Part shown: one piece after another, positions 1 through 5,418 of the stretch | Position numbering within the stretch: the stretch's first letter is position 1 | Layout of the letters: each line of letters begins with the position of its first letter | Assembly (NCBI GenBank): GCA_027013265.1 | Contig: JALUXQ010000239.1 | Span: 1-5,418 of the forward strand | Direction of reading: 5' to 3' | DNA from: Campylobacteraceae bacterium | GTDB lineage: Bacteria > Campylobacterota > Campylobacteria > Campylobacterales > Sulfurospirillaceae | Length of the DNA: 5,418 nucleotides | The notes under the pieces: model-generated | What the model saw: only the letters and a program-made list of their open reading frames with translations | Database searches by the model: none | What the model was told of the DNA's origin: nothing | Translations under genes and position numbers: made by a program

Positions 1-300
1 CAAAAAGGCGAAAATATCCTCATATGTGAAGATATAATCACAACGGGTGGCTCTGCTCTTGAAGCTTCACATGTAGCTCATCAAATGGGAGCGAATATAG
101 TCGGATTTGCAGCACTTGCAAATAGGGGCTTTTGCTCGAGAGTGGGCAGTGATTGCGATGCAAAACCAACTTGTAAACTACCAAATGATACACCATTTTT
201 TGCATTGGCTGATTTTGAATTTGAGATATATAAACCAGAAAATTGTCCGATGTGCAAAAATGGAAGCAGTGCGCACAAACCAGGCAGCAGAGGAAACTAA
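1..300 (+). CDS. pyrE: Orotate phosphoribosyltransferase, C-terminal part (5' end outside window)
   Basis: PyrE joins orotate to PRPP to make OMP, the fifth step of de novo UMP synthesis, in the cytoplasm. Frame 1 is open from the window edge and gives 99 residues ending in TAA. Visible residues 10-22 (EDIITTGGSALEA) are the PRPP-binding signature of type I phosphoribosyltransferases, with the acidic pair E10-D11 followed by the TTGGS phosphate loop. The tail PENCPMCKNG...KPGSRG (79-98) matches the C-terminal end I know from campylobacterial and some other bacterial PyrE proteins, including a CxxC (C82, C85). Family members are about 200 residues, so roughly the first half, including the orotate-side residues, is missing only because the window starts here. 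It is probably the upstream member of an operon with the RDD and MFS genes. The identification is firm from the PRPP motif plus the tail. Confidence 0.93.
   Translation, partial: QKGENILICEDIITTGGSALEASHVAHQMGANIVGFAALANRGFCSRVGSDCDAKPTCKLPNDTPFFALADFEFEIYKPENCPMCKNGSSAHKPGSRGN
291..294 (+). promoter_or_regulatory. Ribosome binding site for the RDD gene
   Basis: AGGA lies inside the last codons of pyrE, 12 bases before the ATG at 307. The spacing is slightly long. Its position within pyrE suggests that translation of the RDD gene follows that of pyrE. Confidence 0.45.
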
Positions 301-306
301 ATATAT

Positions 307-771
307 ATGAGATGGCGGGATACTAAAAAAGGCAGACTCAAACCAAAAACGACGGTCAAAGAGTTGCCACTAAAAGTTTCGCCAATAGTAGATAGAATCA
401 AAGCATTTCTAACTGACTCTTTTATGATATTTATGCCTATTATTTACATAGTTTTTTATGTGATTATGGGCTCAAGAGAAGAGTTTAGGGCACACATGTT
501 GCAAGGCTGGGTATATATATTTATTCCTCACTTTGTAATCACTTCTATCTTTTTATATATCAAAAACCAAACCCCTGGATACAAAGCATATGATTTGAAG
601 TTAGTAAATTTTAGGTATAAAAAACCAACTATTTTGCAAATCACAATCAGATATATAGTTTTCAATATCACTATCTTTATCTTCGTACTTTTATTTGTAC
701 CGTTTTTTCTAAAGAGCAGATTGGGGTTGCACGATATACTCTCAAGAACTTTTGCCACTCCCTCTAAATGA
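307..771 (+). CDS. RDD-family small integral membrane protein
   Basis: This 154-residue inner-membrane protein has a basic cytoplasmic N-terminus (1-29) and about three hydrophobic segments (roughly 36-54, 65-84, 112-134). RDD hallmarks are visible: R30-x-x-A33-x-x-x-D37 at the start of the first helix, the QTPGYKAYDLKLV segment (88-100) matching the family's usual 'TPGK...L' loop, and GLHDILSRT (140-148) with D143 near the end. The MRWRD-type opening resembles other campylobacterial RDD proteins and supports the ATG at 307. The family role is poorly defined; some members have been linked to ion or solute transport, so no substrate is assigned. It begins 6 bp after pyrE and its TGA overlaps the ATG of the next gene (ATGA). 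That suggests co-transcription and translational coupling with the MFS transporter. Family assignment is good, function unknown. Confidence 0.85.
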   Translation: MRWRDTKKGRLKPKTTVKELPLKVSPIVDRIKAFLTDSFMIFMPIIYIVFYVIMGSREEFRAHMLQGWVYIFIPHFVITSIFLYIKNQTPGYKAYDLKLVNFRYKKPTILQITIRYIVFNITIFIFVLLFVPFFLKSRLGLHDILSRTFATPSK

Positions 772-1868
772 GTCTATTTTTCCGCTTATCCTCTTTTTTC
801 TTCTTCTACTTTGCTTTGGTTGCTATATATATAGTATTTTTGCCAAAAATTTTAATAGGACTAAATTACAGCACTTTTCAAGTGGGTTTTATATTTTCAC
901 TTGGTCCATTGATGCGGTTTTTTATACCATTTTTCTTTTTAAAGAGGGTAAAACTAGATAAAAATATCTTTTATTTTGGTCTTTTTCTGACCATTATATC
1001 TGCCACTCTTTTTTACTTTACAATCCAAAACTTCTACTACTTTATCATTCCAAACATCATATTAGGAGTTGCATTTGGCTTAATACTCCCTTTTGTAGAA
1101 ACCTATGCACTTGGTTTTTTGAAAAAAGAGAGATTTGGAAGAAGCAGACTCTACGGCTCACTTGGTTTTATGCTGTGTGGAATAATCTTAGCAAGAAATC
1201 TTCAAAGCTATGCAGTGGGTTTAAAATTTTTTCTTGCAATCACACTGTTGTTGATAATATTTGGCATATCTATAGCATCACATGGCACAAAAAGTATAGT
1301 TTCGTGGGGAAAAATAACAGAAAAGTTTTCATTCAAGAGAGTACTCTTTTTTTGGATAAGTATATTTTTTATACAAGTCAGTTTTGGATTTTTTTACAAT
1401 TTTTTTACAATTTATGAGGCAAGCCATGGAGTCTCTTTAGGGACAATCAGCTACCTATGGGCATTTTCGATAATATGCGAGATAGCTCTATTTTATTTTC
1501 AAGCTCCTCTTTTTAAAAAGATAGATCTTTTGACTCTTATCAAGTTTGCCATATCTTCGACCATCATCAGATGGATGCTGCTGTACCTTTTCCCAAGCTC
1601 ACTTATGGTTTTATATATTTCACAATCACTGCATGCCTTTGGTTTTGCTCTTCATCACACCGCTGCTATAAGCTATCTGTATCTGGTCTATCAAGATAAA
1701 AAGTTAGCTAGCCAATTTTATTATGGTATATCTTTTGGATTGGGTGGATTTACTGGGTCACTTCTTGCAGGCTACCTATATGGTGAAAATCTCTTTTTAT
1801 ATGCGGCTCTTATCGCATTTTTGTCTTTGATATTTTTATCTTTTCAACGAAATTTCAAACATCTTTAA
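768..1868 (+). CDS. Major facilitator superfamily transporter, LacY/HcaT-like (MFS_1_like)
   Basis: This 366-residue, very hydrophobic protein has about 12 predicted membrane helices (roughly 8-27, 38-58, 67-84, 89-112, 128-143, 150-170, 190-210, 226-246, 254-273, 277-300, 315-337, 342-359). It has almost no periplasmic or cytoplasmic tails and is at the short end for an MFS protein. GRSRLYGSLGFM (124-135) and YYGISFGLGGFTGSLLAGY (318-336) resemble the R-WGS-GF and Q-LYS-G-G-G-G-L-G segments of the HcaT/phenylpropionate-permease and nucleoside:H+ symporter branch, which are proton symporters. The ATG overlaps the TGA of the RDD gene (ATGA) and has no clear Shine-Dalgarno sequence, so it is probably translated by coupling. 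Its last 14 bases overlap the 3' end of the convergent HD-GYP gene. The substrate cannot be read from sequence. The pyrE neighbourhood makes a nucleoside or pyrimidine compound a possible but weak guess. Confidence 0.88.
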   Translation: MSLFFRLSSFFFFYFALVAIYIVFLPKILIGLNYSTFQVGFIFSLGPLMRFFIPFFFLKRVKLDKNIFYFGLFLTIISATLFYFTIQNFYYFIIPNIILGVAFGLILPFVETYALGFLKKERFGRSRLYGSLGFMLCGIILARNLQSYAVGLKFFLAITLLLIIFGISIASHGTKSIVSWGKITEKFSFKRVLFFWISIFFIQVSFGFFYNFFTIYEASHGVSLGTISYLWAFSIICEIALFYFQAPLFKKIDLLTLIKFAISSTIIRWMLLYLFPSSLMVLYISQSLHAFGFALHHTAAISYLYLVYQDKKLASQFYYGISFGLGGFTGSLLAGYLYGENLFLYAALIAFLSLIFLSFQRNFKHL

Positions 1869-3429
1869 AGGTATCTCTTATCCCTAGAAACTCATCAAGA
1901 TGTTTAAAAAATATATCGACCAGTTTGGGATCAAAATGTTTTCCTCTCTGCTCTTTGAAAAGCTCAAAGATTCTCTCATCATCCCACGCCTTTTTATAAC
2001 ATCTATCACTTCCTAGTGCATCAAACACATCTGCAACTGCTGTAATGCGTCCATAAATATGGATATTTTCACCGCTCAATCCTCTAGGGTATCCGCTTCC
2101 ATCATATTTTTCATGGTGTTCGTATGCCACTGTAGCAGCAGCTTTGAGCAAATCCCTGCTTGAGTGCTTTAGCATATCATACCCTAGTTTTGTATGCGTG
2201 TCCATAATTTTTCGCTCTTTATCGTTTAGTTTACCATTTTTGTTTAAAATTGAATCGGCAATTGCTACCTTGCCAATATCATGCATAGGGCTTGCCTGTT
2301 TCAGTATATCTGCCTCTTTTTCACCAAGGCCATAATGAAGCGCTAAGATTTTTGAATAATGAGCTACTCGTTTTACATGGTTGCCTGTCTCCTTGCTTCT
2401 ACTCTCTCCAATAGCGCCCATGGTAAAAACGACCTCTTTTTGTGTCTCTTCTATCTCATGATTTAGGCTTTCAATTTCCCTTAAACCTTCATGTACTTTT
2501 TGGTTGATCTCATCTACAGATAAACCTACATTTTTATTTACCTTGTATGATATTATGATGATTAAGGCAATAGTAAGAAATATCAAAGTTGTCATGACTA
2601 TATAGATAAATGTTGTAAACTTTTTAGATATCATATCTAACTGATCCAATATCTTCACATCTACTTTTTCATTTTTGTCTAAAACAATCTCTATCTCTTT
2701 ACCTAGCTTTCCTATTTTCCGATAAATATTCTGCAATCTTATAATATCGCCACCCAATTCTATCGCAATTTTTCTATATTTTACGAGCAACTTCAGTGGA
2801 TATTTTGCCTGAATAGTATCTATATTGGCAAGCCATTTATCAAGTGTTTTCTTATCTTTGTGTTGAAACAGAGTCTCTTTGCTATGATATGCCATCTTTC
2901 CTAGTTTTTTTGTTAAAAACAGATCTTTGACTGCATCAATCTTTTTTTCTATCAGCTTTCTTGTTCTATTTTCATTCTGATAACTATCCTTGATATCTTT
3001 AAGTGTCTCTATAGCTTTTTGTTGCAATACAAATATTTTATCAAATGCCACCTCTATATTTTTTTCATTATGGATTAGCATCTTGAGGCTCTTTTTAAAT
3101 ATCTTGTCCTGATGAATATACTCCGAAAAAGAGTACAATATATTTTGAGAGCTATAGTTTTCTGTTCTTTTTTTTAACTGCTCAAACTGTTTCTCGTATG
3201 TTGCAAATAATTTTTTTACAATATTTAGCTCTTTCATGTTTTCACTATTTTTTACATCTTTGAGCGTACCGTTCATATTCTCTTGTAAAGATATAAGCTC
3301 GCCTATGTCGGCTTTGATTGTATTATTTGCTTTAACTTGTATAAATACTAGTAAATTTATTGACGATATAATAATCACCAGTATAACTATAGCTAAAAAT
3401 GATAATTTTACCTGTCTTTTTATCTCCAT
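1855..3429 (-). CDS. Membrane-anchored HD-GYP protein, predicted c-di-GMP phosphodiesterase
   Basis: This 524-residue sensor-effector probably hydrolyses cyclic-di-GMP. Layout: short basic N-terminus, TM1 (about 8-31), an extracytoplasmic Lys/Glu-rich, apparently all-helical region (32-272), TM2 (about 273-297), a charged coiled-coil linker (300-335) without an obvious HAMP, then HD-GYP (about 335-515). The catalytic set looks complete: E347 and H351 (ETGNH), H383-D384 with K387 (HDIGK), H412, H438-H439, the DGSGYP motif (443-448) and D467 (VADVFDAL). E347 in particular matches the extra ligand seen in three-metal HD-GYP enzymes. The ATG is well fixed, because an in-frame TAA (3439-3441) lies just upstream and the next Met is after TM1; the Shine-Dalgarno sequence is weak (GGGG, 12 bases off). 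It lies 49 bp downstream of fliL on the same strand. The 3' end overlaps the convergent MFS gene by 14 bp. The family call is firm; the sensor ligand is unknown. Confidence 0.92.
   Translation of the reverse strand: MEIKRQVKLSFLAIVILVIIISSINLLVFIQVKANNTIKADIGELISLQENMNGTLKDVKNSENMKELNIVKKLFATYEKQFEQLKKRTENYSSQNILYSFSEYIHQDKIFKKSLKMLIHNEKNIEVAFDKIFVLQQKAIETLKDIKDSYQNENRTRKLIEKKIDAVKDLFLTKKLGKMAYHSKETLFQHKDKKTLDKWLANIDTIQAKYPLKLLVKYRKIAIELGGDIIRLQNIYRKIGKLGKEIEIVLDKNEKVDVKILDQLDMISKKFTTFIYIVMTTLIFLTIALIIIISYKVNKNVGLSVDEINQKVHEGLREIESLNHEIEETQKEVVFTMGAIGESRSKETGNHVKRVAHYSKILALHYGLGEKEADILKQASPMHDIGKVAIADSILNKNGKLNDKERKIMDTHTKLGYDMLKHSSRDLLKAAATVAYEHHEKYDGSGYPRGLSGENIHIYGRITAVADVFDALGSDRCYKKAWDDERIFELFKEQRGKHFDPKLVDIFFKHLDEFLGIRDTFKDV
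1857..1905. repeat. 9-bp inverted repeat at the convergent gene junction
   Basis: AAACATCTT (1857-1865) is the exact inverse complement of AAGATGTTT (1897-1905), separated by 31 bases. It spans the overlapping stop codons of the MFS and HD-GYP genes. The stem is AT-rich, the loop is long and no U-tract follows on either strand, so it is not a classical intrinsic terminator. It could be a weak bidirectional hairpin or a chance repeat. Confidence 0.3.
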
Positions 3430-3478
3430 GATATAAGTTTACCCCAAAAAGTTTAATCTAAATAACTGTCTATGCATA

Positions 3479-3946
3479 CTACTGTGCCAAAACAAAATTT
3501 CTAAAATATATAGCTTGAACTTCATAACCAAAATTGTTATAAATCAAATCTATAAGTGCCTTTTTATACTCTTCTTTACCGCTTTGGGTCTCTAAATCAC
3601 CACCTTTTATACTAGAGGTGTATCTTAAAATTAAGTCTCTAACAGCTCGGATATTTTTTTCTATAGCTTTTTTGTCAGATCTGTTTTTCATCTTAAATGT
3701 CATGTCTGACTTCATGTATTGATATTGGTTGCCGCCGATATTTATCAAGATGCCATCAACTGCAACATCTCTAGGATCAGTTCCCTCAGTCGATGTCTTA
3801 GCGTCTCTAACAACACTATTACCAAATTTTTGATAATTTACTTTAGTGCTGCTATCCCCATAGATAAAAATTTTCACTATGAGATAGACTAATGCAACAA
3901 GCACAACAACCAATGCAGAAATTTTTAAAGCTTTTATGCTGTCCAT
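3479..3946 (-). CDS. fliL: FliL-family flagellar basal-body/stator-associated protein
   Basis: FliL proteins are single-pass inner-membrane proteins whose periplasmic domain surrounds or supports the MotAB stator of the flagellar motor. This 155-residue product has a short cytoplasmic N-terminus, one membrane helix (about 8-28), a linker, and a FliL domain (about 60-155). The family pattern is visible: GILINIGGNQYQYMKSDMTF (65-84, the usual 'NL..RYLK..' strand), an Arg/Lys-rich helix with RAVRDLILRY (100-109), SGKEEYKKALIDLI (122-135) and the terminal AIYFRNFVLAQ (145-155), which matches the usual 'V..VYFT.FV.Q' ending. I chose the internal ATG at 3946 because AGGAG sits 7 bases upstream and puts the membrane helix at residue 8. 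The longer reading to 4030 would add 28 polar residues and overlap typA. It lies between typA and the HD-GYP gene, away from other flagellar genes in this window. Whether it is the only fliL copy in the genome cannot be seen. Confidence 0.8.
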   Translation of the reverse strand: MDSIKALKISALVVVLVALVYLIVKIFIYGDSSTKVNYQKFGNSVVRDAKTSTEGTDPRDVAVDGILINIGGNQYQYMKSDMTFKMKNRSDKKAIEKNIRAVRDLILRYTSSIKGGDLETQSGKEEYKKALIDLIYNNFGYEVQAIYFRNFVLAQ

Positions 3947-3953
3947 GATAGAA

Positions 3954-3958
3954 CTCCT
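3954..3958 (-). promoter_or_regulatory. Ribosome binding site that decides the fliL start
   Basis: On the minus strand AGGAG lies 7 bases before the ATG at 3946-3944. This is the best Shine-Dalgarno sequence in the window and selects the 155-residue FliL over the 183-residue extended reading. Confidence 0.8.
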
Positions 3959-3974
3959 AAAATACTGTTCTACT

Positions 3975-3983
3975 ATTATATCA
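3975..3983 (-). promoter_or_regulatory. Extended -10 promoter for fliL (sigma-70 type)
   Basis: The minus strand reads TGATATAAT, a perfect TGnTATAAT extended -10 element. No TTGACA-like -35 is found 16-18 bases upstream, which fits campylobacterial housekeeping promoters, where a -35 is commonly absent. Transcription would start near 3968, giving a leader of about 20 bases that carries the AGGAG site. The longer 4030 fliL start would lie upstream of this transcription start. The HD-GYP gene could be read from the same promoter. Confidence 0.6.
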
Positions 3984-3998
3984 TATTTGTAGTTTACT

Positions 3999-5418
3999 CT
4001 ATCTTGATGCTCTCTTTCTTTTAGTAGCATCTAAAATTCTTTTTCTTATTCTTATGGTTGTTGGAGTAACCTCCACTAACTCATCATTTTCCACCCACTC
4101 TAGCGCCAACTCAAGTCCCATCTCTCTTGGTGGTACTAGTTTTATGGCTTCATCTGCACCGCTACTTCTTACATTTGTCAGGTTTTTACCTTTGATTGGG
4201 TTTACATCTAAGTCATTTGGTCTTGCATGTTCGCCTATAATCATACCTTTATATACTTTTGTTTGAGGTCCTATAAAAAGCGCGCCTCTGTCTTGAAGAT
4301 TAAACAGTGAATACCCAAGCGCTACACCATCTTCCATAGAGATCAAAGCTCCATTTTTACGGTGTTCAACTGCACCACTTAGAGAGCGAAACTCTAAAAA
4401 TGAGTGGTTCATGACTCCCTCTCCCTTGGTATCAGTCAAAAACTGTCCACGAAACCCTATGAGTCCTCGTGCAGGGATTTCAAACTCTATCCTTGTTTGT
4501 CCGTCACCTGTTGGATTCATGGCAATCATTTCAGCTTTTTTTCTTCCCAATTTCTCTATGACTACACCTGTATGCTCATCTGGAACATCTACCACCAAAT
4601 GCTCATAAGGCTCCATTTTTACACCATTTTCTTCTCTTGTGATAACCTCTGGACGGCCAAGTGAAAATTCAAACCCTTCTCTTCTCATATTTTCTGCTAG
4701 TATTGTTATTTGAAGTTCTCCACGGCCTGAGACTTTAAACTTTCCCTCGCCAGCATTTTCATACTTCATGGCGATATTTGTCTTCATTTCAGCCTCTAGT
4801 CTCTCATCTAGTTTGTTAGAAGTCACATACTTTCCCTCAAGCCCTGCAAAAGGAGAGTCGTTTACCGCAAAAACCACAGAGAGTGTTGGCTCTTCTATAT
4901 GAAGTGGATCTAGCGGCATAGGGTTATTTGGATCTACGACACTATCTCCAACATCTAAAGCCTCAAAACCTGCAATTGCTACGATATCTCCGCTGACTGC
5001 TTCATCGATGTCTACTCTATCGAGCCCATTAAATCCGATAAGCTTGGAGATTCTGCCTTTAAGAGTCTCTCCGTTTGCCTTTGCTAGCATGACATTTTGG
5101 TTCTTTTTTATCACACCGTTAAATATCCTTGCAATTCCTATTTTTCCAACATAGTTATCATAATCAAGTGTAAAAACTTGTAGCTGAAGTGCATTTTCCA
5201 TACTTCCCGTAGGGAGTGGGACAAACTCTAAAATAGTCTCAAAAAGAGGCTCTAAATTCCTATTTTCATCTTCCATATTGTACTTGGCATATCCCTCTTT
5301 TGCAGCAGCATAGACAACAGGAAATTCAAGTTGTTCTTCATTTGCATCGAGCGCAACCAGAAGGTCAAATACCTCATCAACTACTCTCTCTGGATCAGCT
5401 GCTGGCTTATCTATCTTG
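3999..5418 (-). CDS. typA: Ribosome-associated GTPase TypA/BipA, C-terminal three quarters (5' end outside window)
   Basis: TypA/BipA is a translation-factor GTPase that binds the 70S ribosome at the EF-G site and helps 50S assembly and stress or cold adaptation. The frame is open to the right edge: 47 residues precede the internal Met at 5276, giving 472 visible residues of about 600. The first visible residues are KID of the G4 motif (its Asn codon is cut by the edge), and the G5 region reads VYAAAKEG (34-41). Then come the beta-barrel domain II (about 75-155), domain III (about 175-250) and domain V (about 265-350). The TypA-specific C-terminal domain follows, with RGLIGFRGQFLTDTKGEG (270-287 from the Met), QDRGALFIGP, VYKGMIIGEHARPNDL, LTNVRSSGADEA, ELVEVTP and the basic RIRKRIL...RKRASR end. 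These regions separate it from EF-G and LepA. G1-G3 lie outside the window. It is 52 bp upstream of fliL. Confidence 0.96.
   Translation of the reverse strand, partial: KIDKPAADPERVVDEVFDLLVALDANEEQLEFPVVYAAAKEGYAKYNMEDENRNLEPLFETILEFVPLPTGSMENALQLQVFTLDYDNYVGKIGIARIFNGVIKKNQNVMLAKANGETLKGRISKLIGFNGLDRVDIDEAVSGDIVAIAGFEALDVGDSVVDPNNPMPLDPLHIEEPTLSVVFAVNDSPFAGLEGKYVTSNKLDERLEAEMKTNIAMKYENAGEGKFKVSGRGELQITILAENMRREGFEFSLGRPEVITREENGVKMEPYEHLVVDVPDEHTGVVIEKLGRKKAEMIAMNPTGDGQTRIEFEIPARGLIGFRGQFLTDTKGEGVMNHSFLEFRSLSGAVEHRKNGALISMEDGVALGYSLFNLQDRGALFIGPQTKVYKGMIIGEHARPNDLDVNPIKGKNLTNVRSSGADEAIKLVPPREMGLELALEWVENDELVEVTPTTIRIRKRILDATKRKRASR

Noticed and set aside
81..310. Antisense and +2 frame ORFs across pyrE and its 3' end
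   Set aside because: The PyrE frame carries the PRPP motif and conserved tail; the others have no family features.
528..758. Minus strand 76-residue ORF opposite the RDD gene
   Set aside because: It is an antisense shadow of the RDD gene; its hydrophobicity mirrors the sense membrane helices.
752..961. Small + strand ORF overlapping the RDD and MFS genes
   Set aside because: It is an out-of-frame reading of the well-supported MFS gene and has no ribosome site or recognisable family features.
2144..2335. + strand ORFs antisense to the HD-GYP gene (also 3236-3436)
   Set aside because: They are shadows of the HD-GYP coding frame; their hydrophobic look arises from reverse reading of Lys/Glu-rich codons.
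3474..3490. Sigma-54-like site on the minus strand, TGGCAC...ATGCA, upstream of the HD-GYP gene
   Set aside because: The spacing between GG and GC is 11 bases instead of the strict 10, the -12 half is poor, and the TGGCAC half simply encodes the conserved Leu-Ala-Gln end of FliL.
3976..3998. Possible hairpin after the typA stop (CTAC...GTAG)
   Set aside because: The stem is only about 4 bp with no U-tract, so it is not a terminator; the same bases are better explained as the fliL promoter.
4404..4664. 86-residue and neighbouring + strand ORFs antisense to typA
   Set aside because: They are antisense shadows of strongly conserved typA coding sequence, with no start signals.

Overview
This is an AT-rich window with compact, tightly packed genes. 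Codon use, protein style and gene content suggest Campylobacterota, probably a free-living Sulfurimonas/Sulfurovum-like lineage; the genus is an inference. I see six genes, no stable RNA gene, no mobile element and no CRISPR array. No stretch longer than about 50 bases is non-coding.

Left half, + strand (1-1868): the 3' half of pyrE (orotate phosphoribosyltransferase, pyrimidine synthesis) is followed after 6 bp by a small RDD-family membrane protein. That gene overlaps by an ATGA junction with a 12-helix major facilitator transporter of the LacY/HcaT-like (MFS_1_like) type. The three look like one transcription unit whose promoter lies upstream of the window.

Right half, - strand (1855-5418, read from right to left): the C-terminal three quarters of the ribosome-associated GTPase TypA/BipA enters from the right edge. 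It is followed by a FliL-type flagellar stator-associated protein and then by a membrane-anchored HD-GYP protein, predicted to be a cyclic-di-GMP phosphodiesterase, with a large uncharacterised helical periplasmic sensor region. A good extended -10 promoter and Shine-Dalgarno sequence in the typA-fliL gap suggest that fliL, and perhaps the HD-GYP gene, has its own promoter. They also place the true fliL start 84 bp inside the longest ORF. FliL acts on the flagellar motor and c-di-GMP commonly controls motility, so these two neighbours may be functionally linked.

The two halves converge, and the stop ends of the MFS and HD-GYP genes overlap by 14 bp with no classical terminator between them. 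I find nothing that clearly amounts to a novel system. The points most worth a second look are the sensor domain of the HD-GYP protein, the fliL/HD-GYP pairing, and the RDD-MFS pair coupled to pyrE.
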